A DNA stretch of 64,000 nt from Phytohabitans flavus (GCF_011764545.1 NZ_AP022870.1:4138001-4202000), one strand, 5' to 3'; counted from the first letter of the stretch, positions 54,390 through 62,591 are shown. The notes: generated by a model from the letters alone, not told the origin. Program-made: numbers and translations.

Positions 54390-55466
54390 GTGAAGGGGCG
54401 TGGGGTCCTCGGGCTTTTGGCGGCCCTTGGCGCGGCTGGGGTGCTGCTGGTCCAGGTGCCGGTGGGGACGCGGGTGTCTGAGGCGCCGCCGGCGGTTGCT
54501 GAGGTGGCGTGGCCCCAGGTGCGGCTGGCGTCCGTGCCGGGCACGCTGCCGGACGGTACCGCGTACAGTCCGGCCTTCTTCCTGGATGCGCGGGCGTCGG
54601 TCGGGCCGGCGCTCGACCCGCGCGGCGGCGGGGTGCGCCTCGTGCTCCGGTCGGCGGACGGCGCGGTACGGGTCCTGCGCGGCCCCGGCGGGGCGGGCCG
54701 GTCCTATGCCGCCTTCACCCGGGCCGGCGCCGACCTGGTCTGGGCGGAGTCGGTCACCGCCAAGGACGGCACGCCGAAGACCGAGCTGTGGCGGGCGGAC
54801 CTGGCCGGCGGGGCACCGCGCCTGGTCACCGCGGACACCGGCTGGGCGACGTTCGCGAACTCCGAGTACGACCTGGTGGTCGCCTCGGGCCGGGTGTACT
54901 GGGCCGCCTCGGCGCCCGGCCCCAGCCCGGCCACGCAGGTGCGGTCGGTACCGCTGGGCGGCGGGCCGGTGCGGGTGGACACCGAGCCGGGTACGTGGAC
55001 GCTGGCCGGCTGGCCGTGGCTGGTCGGCTCCGGCGGTGGCCAGCGTGGTCCGGTGCGGATACGCGACCTGGACAGCGGCCGCACGACCACCGTCGAGGAC
55101 CGCGCGCTGGACCGGTGCGGGCCGGCGTGGTGCCGGCTGTTCGTCCTGTCCGGGGACGCCCCGGTGCGCAGCGAGCTGATGCGCCCGGACGGCAGCGACC
55201 GGCAGACCGCCGCCGACAACGGGGCGACCCCCGCGATCGGGGACGTGGCCGTGCTGGACCGGTTCGAGGTGCTCTCCGGTGACTCCAGCACGATCGCCGC
55301 CGCGGTCGGGGGCCAGCGGCTCCTGGTCTACGACATGAAGACCCGGCAGCTCGTCGCCGTCGCGGACGCCGCGAGCCGGGTGTCCTACCGGGCCGGCGTG
55401 CTGTGGTGGGCCACCAATGCCGGCACGAACACGACCTGGCACACGCTCGACCTCCGCACCGTGTGA
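54390..55466 (+). CDS. Exported propeller-like protein of unknown function
   Basis: 358 residues. A signal peptide or anchor (MKGRGVLGLLAALGAAGVLL) precedes repeated strands of a TolB/YncE-like beta-propeller: DLVWAESVTAKDGTPKTELW, YDLVVASGRVYWAASAPGPS, VSYRAGVLWWATNAGTNTTW. Paired cysteines in DRCGPAWCRLF may form a disulfide. It has no catalytic motif. It is set apart from the importer by the inverted repeat, so likely has its own promoter. Confidence 0.75.
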   Translation: MKGRGVLGLLAALGAAGVLLVQVPVGTRVSEAPPAVAEVAWPQVRLASVPGTLPDGTAYSPAFFLDARASVGPALDPRGGGVRLVLRSADGAVRVLRGPGGAGRSYAAFTRAGADLVWAESVTAKDGTPKTELWRADLAGGAPRLVTADTGWATFANSEYDLVVASGRVYWAASAPGPSPATQVRSVPLGGGPVRVDTEPGTWTLAGWPWLVGSGGGQRGPVRIRDLDSGRTTTVEDRALDRCGPAWCRLFVLSGDAPVRSELMRPDGSDRQTAADNGATPAIGDVAVLDRFEVLSGDSSTIAAAVGGQRLLVYDMKTRQLVAVADAASRVSYRAGVLWWATNAGTNTTWHTLDLRTV

Positions 55467-55541
55467 AATCACCGCCGCGGATATCGGTACGCGTAAGCTG
55501 ATGCCAACCTGAGTTCATCCCGCAAACACTCAGGGACCGCC

Positions 55542-55581
55542 GTAAGCCCTCCTCAACTTCAGAATGCCGAGGAGGGCTTAC
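55542..55581. terminator. Bidirectional hairpin terminator
   Basis: Exact 13-bp stem GTAAGCCCTCCTC / GAGGAGGGCTTAC with a 14-base loop, between convergent genes ending at 55466 and 55600. Confidence 0.7.
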
Positions 55582-55599
55582 CCGTCAGCGGGCGTCGGC

Positions 55600-56481
55600 T
55601 CAGCCGCGGGCCGAGATCTGCTGTACCGCCCAGGCGTTGCCGTCCGGGTCGGCGAAGTGCACGAAGCCGACGTTGTCCAGCGGGTTGTCGACGGCGCTCG
55701 GGTTTTCCCCCAGCACCTGGATCTCGCTGACCTCCACACCCCGCTCGACGAGCTGGGCGCGCGCCTTGTGCAGGTCGGCGACGACGAGCTGGAGGCCCTT
55801 CAGCGAGCCGGGTGGCATGTCCGGCACCGCGCCCTTGCCGATGACGATCGAGCAGCCGGAGCCGGGCGGGGTCAGCTGCACGACCCGCACGTCGTCGCTG
55901 ATCACCGTGTCGTGGTCCACATTGAAGCCGAGCTGGTCGGCATAGAACGCCTTCGACCGGTCCACATCGGACACCGGCACGATGACGACCTCGAGAGTCC
56001 AGTTCATGTTTTGCGTTCCCTCCGTGAGTACCTTGTCGAGGCGGTCGAGGCTCTCCCCGAGGCCACGGGCCATCGGGTAGCGGAGCACGCGGTCGCGCCC
56101 CTCCTGAGTCGCGTACCGCACTGTGGTGGTCAGGTCGGTCCGGCCGGCCCGCTCGCCGAACTCGTGCGTGATCACTGTCTCGCCGGGATACGACTGGTCG
56201 TCGAAGACCTCGGTGAGGACCAGCCGGCTGTGCGGCTCGACCGCTTGGAAGACGCCGCTCTGCGCCATCCGCTCGCCGCCCGGCCCGTCCGAGACGAACC
56301 TGTACGCGCCGCCGACCCGCAGGTCGAGCGCGCAGGAGACGAGGTGCCAGCCGCGTGCGCCATACCACCGGGTGAGCAGGTCGGGCCGGGTGAAGGCGGC
56401 GAAGACAAGCCGCGGCGGCGCGTCGAACGAGCGGGTGAGCACGATCTCCCGGCCGGACGGCGTGGTGACGACGACGCTCAT
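55600..56481 (-). CDS. SRPBCC (AHSA1-like) and VOC two-domain protein
   Basis: 293 residues from ATG 56481, which overlaps the ArsR stop (ATGA). Residues 1 to about 155 are an AHSA1-type SRPBCC domain (IVLTRSFDAPPRLVFAAFTR, TRWYGARGWHLVSC, THEFGERAGRTDLTTTVRYA). At about residue 160 an internal ATG with GGAGGGA before it opens a VOC domain (WTLEVVIVPVSDVDRSKAFY, HFADPDGNAWAVQQISARG). The two are in one frame, so either a real fusion or an SRPBCC gene that lost its stop; internal initiation may also give free VOC protein. Confidence 0.82.
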   Translation of the reverse strand: MSVVVTTPSGREIVLTRSFDAPPRLVFAAFTRPDLLTRWYGARGWHLVSCALDLRVGGAYRFVSDGPGGERMAQSGVFQAVEPHSRLVLTEVFDDQSYPGETVITHEFGERAGRTDLTTTVRYATQEGRDRVLRYPMARGLGESLDRLDKVLTEGTQNMNWTLEVVIVPVSDVDRSKAFYADQLGFNVDHDTVISDDVRVVQLTPPGSGCSIVIGKGAVPDMPPGSLKGLQLVVADLHKARAQLVERGVEVSEIQVLGENPSAVDNPLDNVGFVHFADPDGNAWAVQQISARG

Positions 56482-56819
56482 CCCTCGCCTCCCTCGCTCT
56501 CCCGCAACCGCGTGAGCAGCGCGTCCAGCCGCTGGTAGCTCTCCTCCCAGTATTCGCGGTAGCCCTCCAGCCAGTCGACCGCGTCCTTGAGCGGGCGGGC
56601 CTCCAGCCGGCACGGCCGCCGCTGGGCGTCCCGGCCTCGCGAGACGAGCCCGGCGCGCTCCAGCACCTTGAGGTGCTTGGAGATCGCCGGCTGGCTCATG
56701 TGGAACGGTGCGGCCAGCTCGGTGACCGTCGCCTCCCCGGCCGCCAAGCGGGTCAGGATCGCCCGCCGGGTCGGGTCGGCGAGCGCCGCGAACGTCGCGT
56801 CCAGCAGATCGGTTGCCAT
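56478..56819 (-). CDS. ArsR-family repressor (SdpR-like)
   Basis: 113 residues. TFAALADPTRRAILTRLAAG, EATVTELAAPFHMSQPAISK and HLKVLERAGLVSRGRDAQRR form the winged helix. The C-terminal helix EGYREYWEESYQRLDALLTR is typical of the class that accompanies AHSA1/SRPBCC genes. No metal-binding cysteine pair is present. First gene of the operon with the SRPBCC-VOC gene. Confidence 0.9.
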   Translation of the reverse strand: MATDLLDATFAALADPTRRAILTRLAAGEATVTELAAPFHMSQPAISKHLKVLERAGLVSRGRDAQRRPCRLEARPLKDAVDWLEGYREYWEESYQRLDALLTRLRESEGGEG

Positions 56820-56820
56820 T

Positions 56821-56851
56821 CATAACCTCTTAGTTTCATAACCTTATGGTT
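56821..56851. promoter_or_regulatory. Probable ArsR operator
   Basis: CATAACCT occurs at 56821-56828 and 56837-56844 (16-base period), and AACC-TTAT-GGTT forms a dyad at 56840-56851, directly before the repressor start codon in an AT-rich patch. Confidence 0.55.
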
Positions 56852-56919
56852 TTGTACTCGCATTGGATCACCGTGTCAAGTCGAGTGATCCAGTGCCTGC
56901 CGGCGTGCGTACTGATCGC

Positions 56920-57339
56920 GTGAACGGCGTAGCCGTGTATCTCTTCGGGGTGGTGGCGGCGGACCACCCCGGCCAGCCGGCCGACCTGGTCGGCCTCGGC
57001 GGTCCCGACACCGCACTGTGGCGGGTACACGCCGGCGCGACCGCCGGTGTCGTCACCGCCGCGCCCGGCTGGCTCCGGGCCCGCCCGCGCGACCTGCTCG
57101 CGCACCAACTCGTCCTCGACTGCCTGTGGCAGTACGGCCCGGTGCTGCCGGCGCGGTACGGGATCGTCGCGCCCGACGAGGAGACGCTGCGCGCGGCACT
57201 GCGCAGGTCGGCCCTGCGCCACCTGGACGCTCTCGCCCAGCTGGCGGAGCTCACCCCCGCGCGGGCGGGAATCGAGCCGATCACCGGGCTCGCTGGTATG
57301 GCCAGCACAGGCAATCCCCTTCTCGACCGGTCCGGCTGA
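56920..57339 (+). CDS. Short GvpL/GvpF-like protein
   Basis: About 139 residues from GTG 56920, or 158 from a TTG at 56863; neither start has a clear ribosome-binding site. VYLFGVVAADHPG at the N-terminus and DLLAHQLVLDCLWQYGPVLP, ARYGIVAPDEETLRAALRRS match the N-terminal domain of gas-vesicle GvpF/GvpL proteins (PF06386). The second half of that family is missing, and no other gvp gene is in view, so its role here is unclear. Confidence 0.6.
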   Translation: MNGVAVYLFGVVAADHPGQPADLVGLGGPDTALWRVHAGATAGVVTAAPGWLRARPRDLLAHQLVLDCLWQYGPVLPARYGIVAPDEETLRAALRRSALRHLDALAQLAELTPARAGIEPITGLAGMASTGNPLLDRSG

Positions 57340-57368
57340 CGGCGGTACCGTCAACGGCGGTGACCGCG

Positions 57369-58321
57369 ATGTATGTACACGACGAGGTGCTCGACCTGAT
57401 CGGTGCGTGGGCCCTGGACGCCTGTGACCCGGACGAGGCGGCGAGGGTTGACGCGCACCTCCGCGGATGCGCGACCTGCGCCGCGGAGGCTCGGCGCCTG
57501 CGTTCGGCGGCGAGCTGGCTGGCCGCCGACCGGATGGTCCCGGCGCCGCCCGCCCTGCGTCACCGCGTGCTCGCGGGCGCCCACGCGGCCCGCCCGGCGG
57601 CGCTGATGCGCACGCTCCTGGGGGCGTATGCGGGCAGGCCGCGCTGCTGGACCGGCTCCTGGGCGCGGTGCGGGCCGACGACTGGACCCGGCCCGACCCG
57701 CGGCACGAGACCCTCGGCGGTGTGGTGGCCCACCTGGCCGGCAATGACGCGATGCTCGCCGCCGACCTCGGCCTCTCGGTCGTGCCGCTGCCCTCGGGTG
57801 CGCCGGCGGAGGTGCACGCCGCCTGGCGCGAGCAGAGCCGCGTGATCGTGGATGGCCTCGCGGGTCACCAGGGCGGCCTCGACCAGCGGGTCCGGCTCGC
57901 GCACACCGGGCCGCCGCCGCTGCGGCCGCTGCGCGACGCGCTGGTGCAGCGGGCGTTCGAGACCTGGACGCACCTCGACGACATCGGCAGCGCGGTCGGG
58001 CGCGGCACCACGACGCCCCCTCCGGAGCAGGTGCGCCGGATCGTCGACCTGGCCGCCGCGCTCCTGCCCGGCGCGGTGCGGGGCAGCGATTCGGGCGACG
58101 AGGTCGGCACCGTTCGGCTCGTCCTCGAAGGCGCCGGCGGTGGGGAGTGGACACTCCCTTGTGGACGGGGCGATGATACGACCATCTACGCGGACGCTGT
58201 CGAGTTCACCCGCCTCGTCGCCAACCGGCGCGGCGCCGACTCGCTATCCCATACCACCGCCGGCAGCCCGGCGGTGTCGACGCGGGTCCTCCATGTCGCC
58301 GCGACGCTCGGGTGTGACTGA
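57369..58321 (+). CDS. Zinc anti-sigma domain fused to a maleylpyruvate-isomerase/DinB-like domain (one-base frameshift near 57634-57636)
   Basis: Repaired length is 317 residues from ATG 57369 (GTG 57360 possible). The zinc module is H30-x3-C34-x2-C37 (DAHLRGCATCAAEARRL), as in ZAS anti-sigma factors. The second domain (AALLDRLLGAVRADDWTRPD, LGGVVAHLAGNDAMLAADLG, RAFETWTHLDDIGSAVG) is the four-helix mycothiol-dependent isomerase/DinB type. The frame breaks between GAYAG and QAALLDRLL, where one C is missing. The downstream sigma gene begins 2 bases after its stop. Confidence 0.85.
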
Positions 58322-58323
58322 GC

Positions 58324-58892
58324 GTGCCGCCGGACGAGGGCGACGCACGACTGCGGGAGCGGCTCGTCGCCGGCGACGGTGACGCGCTCGCGGAGGTGTA
58401 CGACCGGTGGTCCGGCCTGATCCACACGCTGGCGCTGCGGATCACCGACGACGCGGCCGCGGCCGAGGACATCACGCAGGACGTGTTCGTGCGGCTGTGG
58501 CAGCGCCCGGAGGCGTACGACCCGGAGCGTGGCGCGCTGCGCACCTGGCTGTGCATGCTCGCCCGCAGCCGCGCGCTCGACTGGACCCGGCGGCGGGAGG
58601 CGCGGGCGCGGTACCACGCGGTCGCCGGTGCCTCGGCGGCCGCCGCGATCGTGTCCGCGGACATCGACGAGTCGGTCATCTGGCACACCGAGACGAAGGT
58701 GGTGCGCGAGGCCGTACAGGCGCTGCCCGACCTGCAACGGCAGGCGGTGCAGCTGGCGTACTACCGGGGCACACCTACCGGCAGGTCGCGCTGGAGCTCA
58801 ACATCCCGGAGGGTACGGCCAAGTCACGGCTGCGGCTCGCGCTCGCCAACATCGCCGACCGCCTCGCCGCCGAGGGCATCCTCGAGCGCTGA
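58324..58892 (+). CDS. ECF RNA polymerase sigma factor (one-base frameshift at about 58770)
   Basis: Repaired length is 189 residues from GTG 58324. Region 2: LALRITDDAAAAEDITQDVF and VRLWQRPEAYDPERGALRTW. Region 4: LPDLQRQAVQLAYYRG, then in the next frame HTYRQVALELNIPEGTAKSR and LRLALANIADRLAAEGILER. One C missing from GGCC explains the break. Unusually the anti-sigma gene comes first in the operon. Unrepaired, the frame runs into the methyltransferase. Confidence 0.88.
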
Positions 58893-58935
58893 AATCGGTG
58901 GGGTGGGCGGGCATGGGCGCGTAGCATCGCCTCGC

Positions 58936-59706
58936 GTGTCGATCGTGGAAGAGCTGCGCGCCGCCGGGTGCGTCTTCGCCGAGGACGAGGCGCGCCTGCT
59001 CACCGCCGGCGCGGACGGCCCCGCCGACCTCGCCGCGCTGGTCGGGCGGCGGGTGGCCGGCGAGCCCCTGGAGTACGTGCTGGGCTGGGCGGAGTTCTGC
59101 GGGCTGCGGATCGCGGTCGACCCCGGTGTGTTCGTCCCGCGCCAGCGGACCGCGCTGCTGGTACACGAGGCGGTGACCCTGCTGGCCGGCCGCCCGTCCC
59201 CGCCCACGGTCGTCGACCTTTGCTGTGGCTCCGGGGCTGTGGCCGCCGCGGTGGCCGCGGCCGTCGGGCCGGTCACCCTCCACGCCGCTGACGTCGACCC
59301 CGCCGCGGTACGGTGCGCGCGCCGCAACCTCGCGCCCGCCGGCGGCCACGCCTACCAGGGCGACCTTGACGCGCCCCTCCCCACGGCACTGCGCGGCCGG
59401 GTGGATGTCCTGGTGGCGAACGTCCCCTACGTCCCCACCGCCGAACTCGCCCACATGCCACCCGAGGCCCGCGACCACGAACCCCGGGTCGCGCTCGACG
59501 GCGGCGGGGACGGCCTGGACGTACTGCGCCGCGTCGCGGCCGCCGCCCCGGGCTGGCTGGCGCCCGGCGGCCACCTGCTCATCGAGACGAGCGACCGCCA
59601 GGCCACCGCCGCGATGGCGGCATTCGCCGCCGCCGGCCTCACCCCGCGCCTGGTCACCGACGACGACCTGGGCGCCACCGCCGTCGTCGGCACGCGGATC
59701 CACTAG
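58936..59706 (+). CDS. PrmC-related N5-glutamine methyltransferase-like protein
   Basis: 256 residues from GTG 58936. SAM-binding motif I is VVDLCCGSGAVAAAVAA, and motif IV is NVPYVPTAEL, a variant of the NPPY active-site motif that grips the amide nitrogen. PLEYVLGWAEFCGLRIAVDP and FVPRQRTALLVHEA are typical of the PrmC/HemK family. The changed second residue of NPPY marks the PrmC-related subgroup of actinomycetes, whose substrate is not proven. Confidence 0.85.
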   Translation: MSIVEELRAAGCVFAEDEARLLTAGADGPADLAALVGRRVAGEPLEYVLGWAEFCGLRIAVDPGVFVPRQRTALLVHEAVTLLAGRPSPPTVVDLCCGSGAVAAAVAAAVGPVTLHAADVDPAAVRCARRNLAPAGGHAYQGDLDAPLPTALRGRVDVLVANVPYVPTAELAHMPPEARDHEPRVALDGGGDGLDVLRRVAAAAPGWLAPGGHLLIETSDRQATAAMAAFAAAGLTPRLVTDDDLGATAVVGTRIH

Positions 59707-59716
59707 AAACCCTGGC

Positions 59717-59826
59717 GGGCTACCGCGATGTCCGCGGTGGTCCGGACCGTCGCTCCCGCGGCCTCACCCTCCGCGGTCGGCAAGCTCACCCCAAGGTCGT
59801 GGTCGGCCGACCGGGACCTTCGCTGC
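59717..59826 (+). repeat. Dispersed intergenic repeat family 1, copy D (long form)
   Basis: Core plus the same 45-base extension as copy C, including the GGTCGGCCGACC palindrome at 59801-59812. Starts 11 bases after the methyltransferase stop, in its orientation. Confidence 0.85.
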
Positions 59827-59856
59827 CGGGTCTTCGGGATCAGGCCCAACAACCGC

Positions 59857-59908
59857 CAGATCGTGGTACGAAGCCGCCCCTGTGACGGCCGGTCCGTACC
59901 ACGATCTG
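59857..59908. repeat. Family-2 hairpin, copy 3
   Basis: Exact 14-bp arms CAGATCGTGGTACG and CGTACCACGATCTG. The outer arm core GATCGTGGTA is shared with copies 1 and 2, but the inner loop differs. Confidence 0.8.
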
Positions 59909-60094
59909 CTGCTCTTTGTCGACGGTGCGTCGCTTCGACGCCGCGAGGCGTCGGTCAAAGGGCGGAAAGCAAGACTGTGTCCACGCCGCACCCCCATCCC
60001 GCACGCCGATCTGAGCTGTCCGGCCGTAGGGCCGGTGGGCATGCGGACAAACTAGCCAAAACCCCCAACCCGAGGTGCCGCCGGCTGCGGGTTG

Positions 60095-60158
60095 TGAAGC
60101 GCGGAGGGTGAGGCCGCGGGAGCAGCGGTCTGGACCACGACGGGCATCGCGGTAGCTC
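60095..60158 (-). repeat. Dispersed intergenic repeat family 1, copy E
   Basis: 64-base core with a few substitutions (GGTCCAGACC in place of GGTCCGGACC). Begins 50 bases after the lyase stop, in that gene's orientation. Confidence 0.85.
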
Positions 60159-60207
60159 AAATCTTTGTCTGGAAACGGGTCTATCAATGCGCAAGCTGAC
60201 CGGGGCA

Positions 60208-62541
60208 TCAGCGGCGCAAAGGGATCTTCGACCAGTCGGTGTCGGAGGCGAGGTAGAAGCCCGGGTACGACGGCTGGTTGTACGTGGTCTGCTGGCGGGC
60301 GACCTCGGCGCGGTACTGCGGGTCGTGCATCAGCGTGTACATCTTGTGGCCGGTCACCTCGGTGCTCAGGTAGACGCGGATCGCGGTGCTGTCCAGGGTG
60401 CGGACCAGCAGCTCCTCGCGCCAGTCCCCCAGCACGTCGGCGACGAGGGCGGGGTTGCCCTTGGTGCCGTTGTTGGTTGTCGTGCCGGTGGCGGTCAGCA
60501 GGCGCCCGCGCTTCCAGTCGTCGATGGTGGTTTCCGCGGGCGCCTGGCCGTTGACGATCTGCGTGGTCAGGTCGGCTGCCCACCGGATGCTCATGTTGGT
60601 GCCCGGTGTGGTGGGCGCGAGCAGGTCGCCGTCCGCGGAGAAGAGGCCGATGCCGAGGTCGGCCGCGTTCGGCGGCATGGCCGGCCAGGCCTCCATGCCC
60701 GGCACGTCCGGCTCGATGTCGCCGACCATCGCCCGGCCCGTGTCGCGCCCGGTGTAGTCGCCGAAGAGCACCTCGCCGGTGGCCGCGTCGCGCATCGCGT
60801 GGCCGTACGGGGCGAAGGTGGCCCCCTCGTGCGCGGTGTAGATCTCCAGGCCGGGGCGGGCCGGGTCGATGTCGGTCACGTGCATGGCGTCGCCGTGGCC
60901 GAGGCGGACGTTCTGGCCGGCGACCGCGCTCTCCGGCGGACCCACCGCGAACGAGCTGTACAGCAGCGTGCCGTCGTGGTCGATGGTGGCCGCGCCGTAC
61001 ACGATCTCCTGCTTGCCGTCGCCGTCCACATCGGACGCGCTGAGCGAGTGGTCCCCCTGCGTCGTCAGCGTCTTGAACTCCGGGTCGGTGCCGTCCCGCC
61101 CGTGCGGCCCGTCGTTGAACGGGTTCGTCATCGGCACCCAGCCACTGTCCACGTACCAGTGCTCGCGCAGCCGCCGCCCGTCCCAGTCGTACGCGACCAA
61201 TGTGGACCGGGTGTAGTAGCCGCGGGCGAAGACGGCCGAGGGGCGCTTGCCGTCCAGGTACGCGACGGCGGAGAGGAAGCGGTCCACCCGGTTGCCGGGC
61301 TCGATGCGGGCCATCGCGTAGTCGCCCCACATGAGACCGTCGTCGTGCCGGCCGGGCTTGTAGTCGACGGTCTGTAGCTCGCGGCCGGTGGCGCCGTCGA
61401 AGACGGTCAGGTACTCCGGACCGTCCACGATAAACCCTTCGAAGTTGCGCAGGACGTTGCGGGCGCTGCGGGCCGGGGCGTACACGTCGACGAAGTAGTC
61501 GACGAGCGCGGTGGCGTCCACACGCGACAGCGGGTAGGTGTACGCGGGCGGGATGCCGAAGGCGGCCTCCAGAGTGGACGGCCACCGCCCGGCGACCACC
61601 TCGGGGTGCTTGTCCCAGCCCTGGAAGACACCGATGAGCCGCTCGCGGTAGTCGGCAGCGCTCCGCCGGTAGTCGTCGGCGTGCGAGTAGCCGGCCCTGA
61701 TGTCGCGCTGGGGCATGGTGACGAAGCGCGCCTCGGCGACCGTGCCGTCCCGCTTGTACCGGGTCACCCGAGTGCCGGGCGCGGTCTTGAACATCATCTC
61801 CGCGCGGCCGTCACCGTCGAAGTCGTACACGAGGAACTGCGTGTAGTGCGCACCGGCACGGACGTTGACGCCGAGGTCGATGCGGTACAGGAGCGTGCCG
61901 TCCGCCTCGTAGGTGTCGATGTAGACCGGGCCGGTGTAGCCGACCTGCGAGACGTCCTTGGAGTTGGACGGATCCCACTTGACCACGTACTCGTAGTCGC
62001 CGTCGCCGTCCACGTCACCGACGCTGAGGTCGTTGGCGGAGTACGTGTACGCCTCGCCGGCCGGGGTCACGCCGTCGGCGGGCTTACGCAGCGGGATGTC
62101 GCGCGAGGCGCCGGCCCAGGGCGTAACGGCCGCACTGACCGCGACCTGCCGGCCGCGGACGAGCGTGCCGACCCGGTACCTCGATGTGGCTGTGCCGGCC
62201 GCGTCGAGGTAGTTGGTGCTGTCCGTCACGGTCGCGATGGGGGTGCCGTCCCGGTAGACGCGGAAGTTCGCCCCGGTCAGGCCGGTCGCGGAGTGGCCGG
62301 TCGCCTCCTGGGCGAGCAGGCGCCAGCTGAGGAAGACCCCGCCGGGCGTGGTGGCGGCGACGAGGCCGCGGTCGAGCCGTTCGAGCTGGATCGCGCTCCC
62401 GGGCCGGCCCGCGCTCGCGCTGCCGGCGGTGGCGGGTGCGGCGGCGAGGGTGGCGAGGGTGATGGTGCAGGCGGTCGCGAGGGCCCGTCTCGGCAGGCTT
62501 GCGAGCCGGAGGCCCGGGAACGCGCGCGGGCGGGGTTTCAT
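60208..62541 (-). CDS. Secreted rhamnogalacturonan lyase, polysaccharide lyase family 11
   Basis: 777 residues. The ATG follows GGAGG at 5 bases. A signal peptide (about residues 1-43, with TACTITLATLAAAPATAGSA) is followed by a small beta domain and an eight-bladed propeller. Calcium-type loops recur: DVDGDGDYEYV, DFDGDGRAEMM, DVDGDGKQEIV. GHGDAMHVTDIDP and GWVPMTNPFNDGPHGRDG match the YesW/YesX group. It cleaves the rhamnose-galacturonate backbone of pectin outside the cell, indicating plant-material use. Confidence 0.93.
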   Translation of the reverse strand: MKPRPRAFPGLRLASLPRRALATACTITLATLAAAPATAGSASAGRPGSAIQLERLDRGLVAATTPGGVFLSWRLLAQEATGHSATGLTGANFRVYRDGTPIATVTDSTNYLDAAGTATSRYRVGTLVRGRQVAVSAAVTPWAGASRDIPLRKPADGVTPAGEAYTYSANDLSVGDVDGDGDYEYVVKWDPSNSKDVSQVGYTGPVYIDTYEADGTLLYRIDLGVNVRAGAHYTQFLVYDFDGDGRAEMMFKTAPGTRVTRYKRDGTVAEARFVTMPQRDIRAGYSHADDYRRSAADYRERLIGVFQGWDKHPEVVAGRWPSTLEAAFGIPPAYTYPLSRVDATALVDYFVDVYAPARSARNVLRNFEGFIVDGPEYLTVFDGATGRELQTVDYKPGRHDDGLMWGDYAMARIEPGNRVDRFLSAVAYLDGKRPSAVFARGYYTRSTLVAYDWDGRRLREHWYVDSGWVPMTNPFNDGPHGRDGTDPEFKTLTTQGDHSLSASDVDGDGKQEIVYGAATIDHDGTLLYSSFAVGPPESAVAGQNVRLGHGDAMHVTDIDPARPGLEIYTAHEGATFAPYGHAMRDAATGEVLFGDYTGRDTGRAMVGDIEPDVPGMEAWPAMPPNAADLGIGLFSADGDLLAPTTPGTNMSIRWAADLTTQIVNGQAPAETTIDDWKRGRLLTATGTTTNNGTKGNPALVADVLGDWREELLVRTLDSTAIRVYLSTEVTGHKMYTLMHDPQYRAEVARQQTTYNQPSYPGFYLASDTDWSKIPLRR

Positions 62542-62591
62542 CAGCGCCTCCGTGGGTGGGCGGCCGATCGATGAGGTCGATGCGATTCGAC

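Larger units (their letters stand above)
59707..60207. other. Gene-free gap bracketed by inverted family-1 repeats
   Basis: 501 bases with no convincing gene. Copy D (plus) and copy E (minus) face each other at its ends. Between them lies the 14-bp-stem family-2 element. Frames here are shared with the repeats and lack coding features. Confidence 0.7.

Noticed and set aside
58324..59706. Apparent fusion of an ECF sigma factor and a methyltransferase
   Set aside because: The sigma region 4 continues in another frame to its own stop at 58892. The joined frame results from one missing base.
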